Shown here in pieces: positions 6,493 to 8,060 of a DNA stretch of 8,060 nt (the first letter of the stretch is position 1; each line of letters begins with the position of its first letter). Under the pieces are notes generated by a model that saw only the letters and a list, made by a program, of their open reading frames with translations, was not told the origin of the DNA and ran no database searches. The DNA is from Ignavibacteria bacterium (GTDB taxonomy: Bacteria > Bacteroidota > Ignavibacteria > Kapaibacteriales > UBA4661). The stretch spans positions 1 through 8,060 of the forward strand of contig JAAFHM010000206.1 of the NCBI GenBank assembly GCA_013298375.1. Direction: 5' to 3'. A program made the translations under genes and the position numbers.

Positions 6493-7923
6493 TTACTTCC
6501 AACCACCACCTAAGGCACGGTAAACATTGACTTTAGCACTCAGTTGTTTTGCCTTGATTTCAACAATATCCATTCGCGCTTCCAATGCCTCGCGCTGCGT
6601 GAGGAGAACTTCCGCGTAGTCTGCCTTTGCGGAATTAAACAGATTACCGGCTATCGTTACCGACTGCACCAAAATATCTACTTCCTTGTTTTTCATGTCG
6701 TAGCTTTTGGAAAAATTATCCAGTTTTGCGAGTTGATTCAGCACATCCACGTAGCCGTTCAAGATGCTTTGTTCGTAGGCGTAGGCGGATTGAATTTGCT
6801 GCGAAGTGGCAGAGTTTAAGGCAGCTTCAAGCCCATTTCGGTTGATGAGTGGTGCGATTAAATCTCCTGCTAAATTGTAGAGCAGCGATTCCGGATTAAA
6901 CAAAAACGCGGGATTAAATGCTTGAAAACCGACACCTGCACGTATTCCGAGCGTTGGGTAAAAATTTGCTTTCGCTACTTCTACGTCTAATTTTGAAGCC
7001 GCCAGCGCGTATTCTGCACGGCGAATATCGGGACGATTGCGGAGAAGTTGCGAGGGAACACCCGATTGCAGAGAATCCAATTTCAAGGTCAAAAACGTAG
7101 CAGAACTGCGCGGAATCGGCTTGGGGAAACGTCCAGTGAGGAAGTTGATTTTGTTCTCGGTTTCAACAATTTTTTGCTTGATAGCGTATTGCCGATTTTG
7201 GGTGTTCAGTAATTGCGCTTCAAAGCGGTTCACCGCGAGTTGGCTTACTTTCGCGTTATCTTTTTGCTGCTTCACAACGCGGAGTGCGTTCTGTTGAATA
7301 TCAACGTTCTTTTCGATGTTGTCCAGCATATTATCCAATGCCATGAGTTCGTAGTACGCTTCAGCAATTTCCGAAACCAAATGTGTTACCATGAAATTTT
7401 TGCCTTCGATGCTTGCCAAATACCGTGAAATAGCGGACTTCTCAGCGTTTTTTAACTTGCCCCACACGTCTATTTCCCACGAAATGGTTGCACCAATCGT
7501 CAAATCGGGCAAAATGGTCGGGAACGTTGTATTGGGCGCAACGTTGAGTTGGTCTTCGACAGCTCCGGCTCTTGTAAATCGTGCCGTTTTGTCCGCTCCA
7601 CCGCCGATGCCGACGTTCAGAAACGGCAAATACGCACCTGAGCGTGCATACGCCTCGTTGTTGCTAATTTCAATTTCCTGAAGCATGATATTCAGTTCCT
7701 GATTATTGCGGAGCGCAGTGTCAATCAGGGCTGTCAGGTTATTGTCGGCAAAATAGGTGCGCCAATTCAGATTGGCAACCGTCGTGGTGTCCTGCGGGAT
7801 TTCCGTAAAACGGTCTGGGACGGCGGTATTTTCGGTTCTCATCGCATATTTGGGCGTGGCGCAGCCCCAGAGCGAGAGAATACAAGCGAAAGAGAGAATT
7901 GTGAGGATTGATTTATTTTTCAT
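6493..7923 (-). CDS. RND efflux outer-membrane lipoprotein (TolC/OprM/NodT family)
   Basis: The 476-residue product matches the usual length of outer-membrane factors of tripartite RND pumps. The signal peptide ends in the lipobox LWGC, with Cys21 lipidated. Family marks in order are WRTYFADNNLTALIDTALRNNQEL (54-77), the first repeat's YLPFLNVGIG (98-107), the strand motif SWEIDVWGKL (148-157), then helix, and the second-repeat motif VPSQLLRNRPDIRRAEY (289-305), followed by ANFYPTLGIRAG (319-330), GDLIAPLINR (353-362) and the C-terminal YRALGGGW. Two TolC-type repeats are therefore complete. The protein trimerises to form an outer-membrane barrel and a periplasmic helical duct that docks on an adaptor and an inner-membrane RND pump. 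Its ATG lies inside the end of an upstream gene (11-nt overlap), pointing to translational coupling. Only A-rich sequence precedes the ATG, with no Shine-Dalgarno site. Exported substrate cannot be told from the sequence. Confidence 0.95.
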   Translation of the reverse strand: MKNKSILTILSFACILSLWGCATPKYAMRTENTAVPDRFTEIPQDTTTVANLNWRTYFADNNLTALIDTALRNNQELNIMLQEIEISNNEAYARSGAYLPFLNVGIGGGADKTARFTRAGAVEDQLNVAPNTTFPTILPDLTIGATISWEIDVWGKLKNAEKSAISRYLASIEGKNFMVTHLVSEIAEAYYELMALDNMLDNIEKNVDIQQNALRVVKQQKDNAKVSQLAVNRFEAQLLNTQNRQYAIKQKIVETENKINFLTGRFPKPIPRSSATFLTLKLDSLQSGVPSQLLRNRPDIRRAEYALAASKLDVEVAKANFYPTLGIRAGVGFQAFNPAFLFNPESLLYNLAGDLIAPLINRNGLEAALNSATSQQIQSAYAYEQSILNGYVDVLNQLAKLDNFSKSYDMKNKEVDILVQSVTIAGNLFNSAKADYAEVLLTQREALEARMDIVEIKAKQLSAKVNVYRALGGGWK

Positions 7924-8060
7924 TGTTTTTTCTTTTTCGGTTTGCTACTTGTAAAATGACATTCAGTTTGGTGATTCTTTTGAACAACGGAGCCTTTGGG
8001 CTATTGTGAACAATATCCTCGGTGAGCGGATTTTCGTCCTCGTCCTGAATAAGTTTTTTG
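7913..8060 (-). CDS. C-terminal end of an upstream operon gene (partial; possibly the RND pump subunit)
   Basis: One minus-strand frame is open from the window edge to a TAA at 7913-7915, giving 48 residues beginning KKLIQDEDENPLTED and ending ANRKRKNNEK. It is hydrophilic, with a basic C-terminus, as expected for a cytoplasmic tail. The stop overlaps the efflux channel start by 11 nt in another frame, the usual sign of a coupled operon. Channel genes of this family normally follow the adaptor and RND permease genes, so this may be the permease tail. The fragment itself carries no diagnostic motif, and identity is inferred from position only. Confidence 0.6.
   Translation of the reverse strand, partial: KKLIQDEDENPLTEDIVHNSPKAPLFKRITKLNVILQVANRKRKNNEK

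Overview
The window is a gene-dense piece of a Gram-negative chromosome in which every supportable gene lies on the minus strand. It carries two outer-membrane lipoproteins, an outer-membrane beta-barrel protein and an RND-type export channel, so the cell has an outer membrane. Moderate GC, weak Shine-Dalgarno sites at several starts and the kinds of protein present suggest the Bacteroidota/Chlorobiota (FCB) side of the tree. That placement is an impression from sequence style, not a phylogenetic result.

In transcription order, from high to low coordinates: (1) 7913-8060 is the tail of an upstream gene whose stop codon overlaps the start of the next gene. (2) 6493-7923 encodes a TolC/OprM-type outer-membrane efflux lipoprotein, closed by a strong hairpin terminator at 6430-6466. 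(3) An intergenic region with candidate operator repeats precedes a two-gene unit: a DUF4136-like lipoprotein (5644-6282), then, 24 nt later, a secreted protein with an acidic coiled coil and a C-terminal beta-barrel (4177-5619). (4) A 308-nt gap holds an exact tandem duplication of a 111-bp unit containing a long palindromic element built from ATTCGTG heptamers. (5) 404-3868 encodes a 1154-residue membrane enzyme that fuses a GH18 glycosidase-like domain, a NodB polysaccharide deacetylase and a processive family 2 glycosyltransferase. (6) 98-364 is the N-terminal half of a DinB-like protein, apparently truncated.

The theme is the cell envelope: efflux across the outer membrane, two outer-membrane or periplasmic proteins of unknown role, and one polypeptide able in principle to polymerise, export, deacetylate and cut an amino-sugar polysaccharide. 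The activities on the fused protein are those that poly-N-acetylglucosamine systems spread over separate Pga/Ica proteins. The most notable items are this fusion, the coiled-coil/barrel plus DUF4136 pair, and the palindromic repeat duplication in front of the polysaccharide gene. No CRISPR array, tRNA, rRNA, transposase or phage gene was seen.
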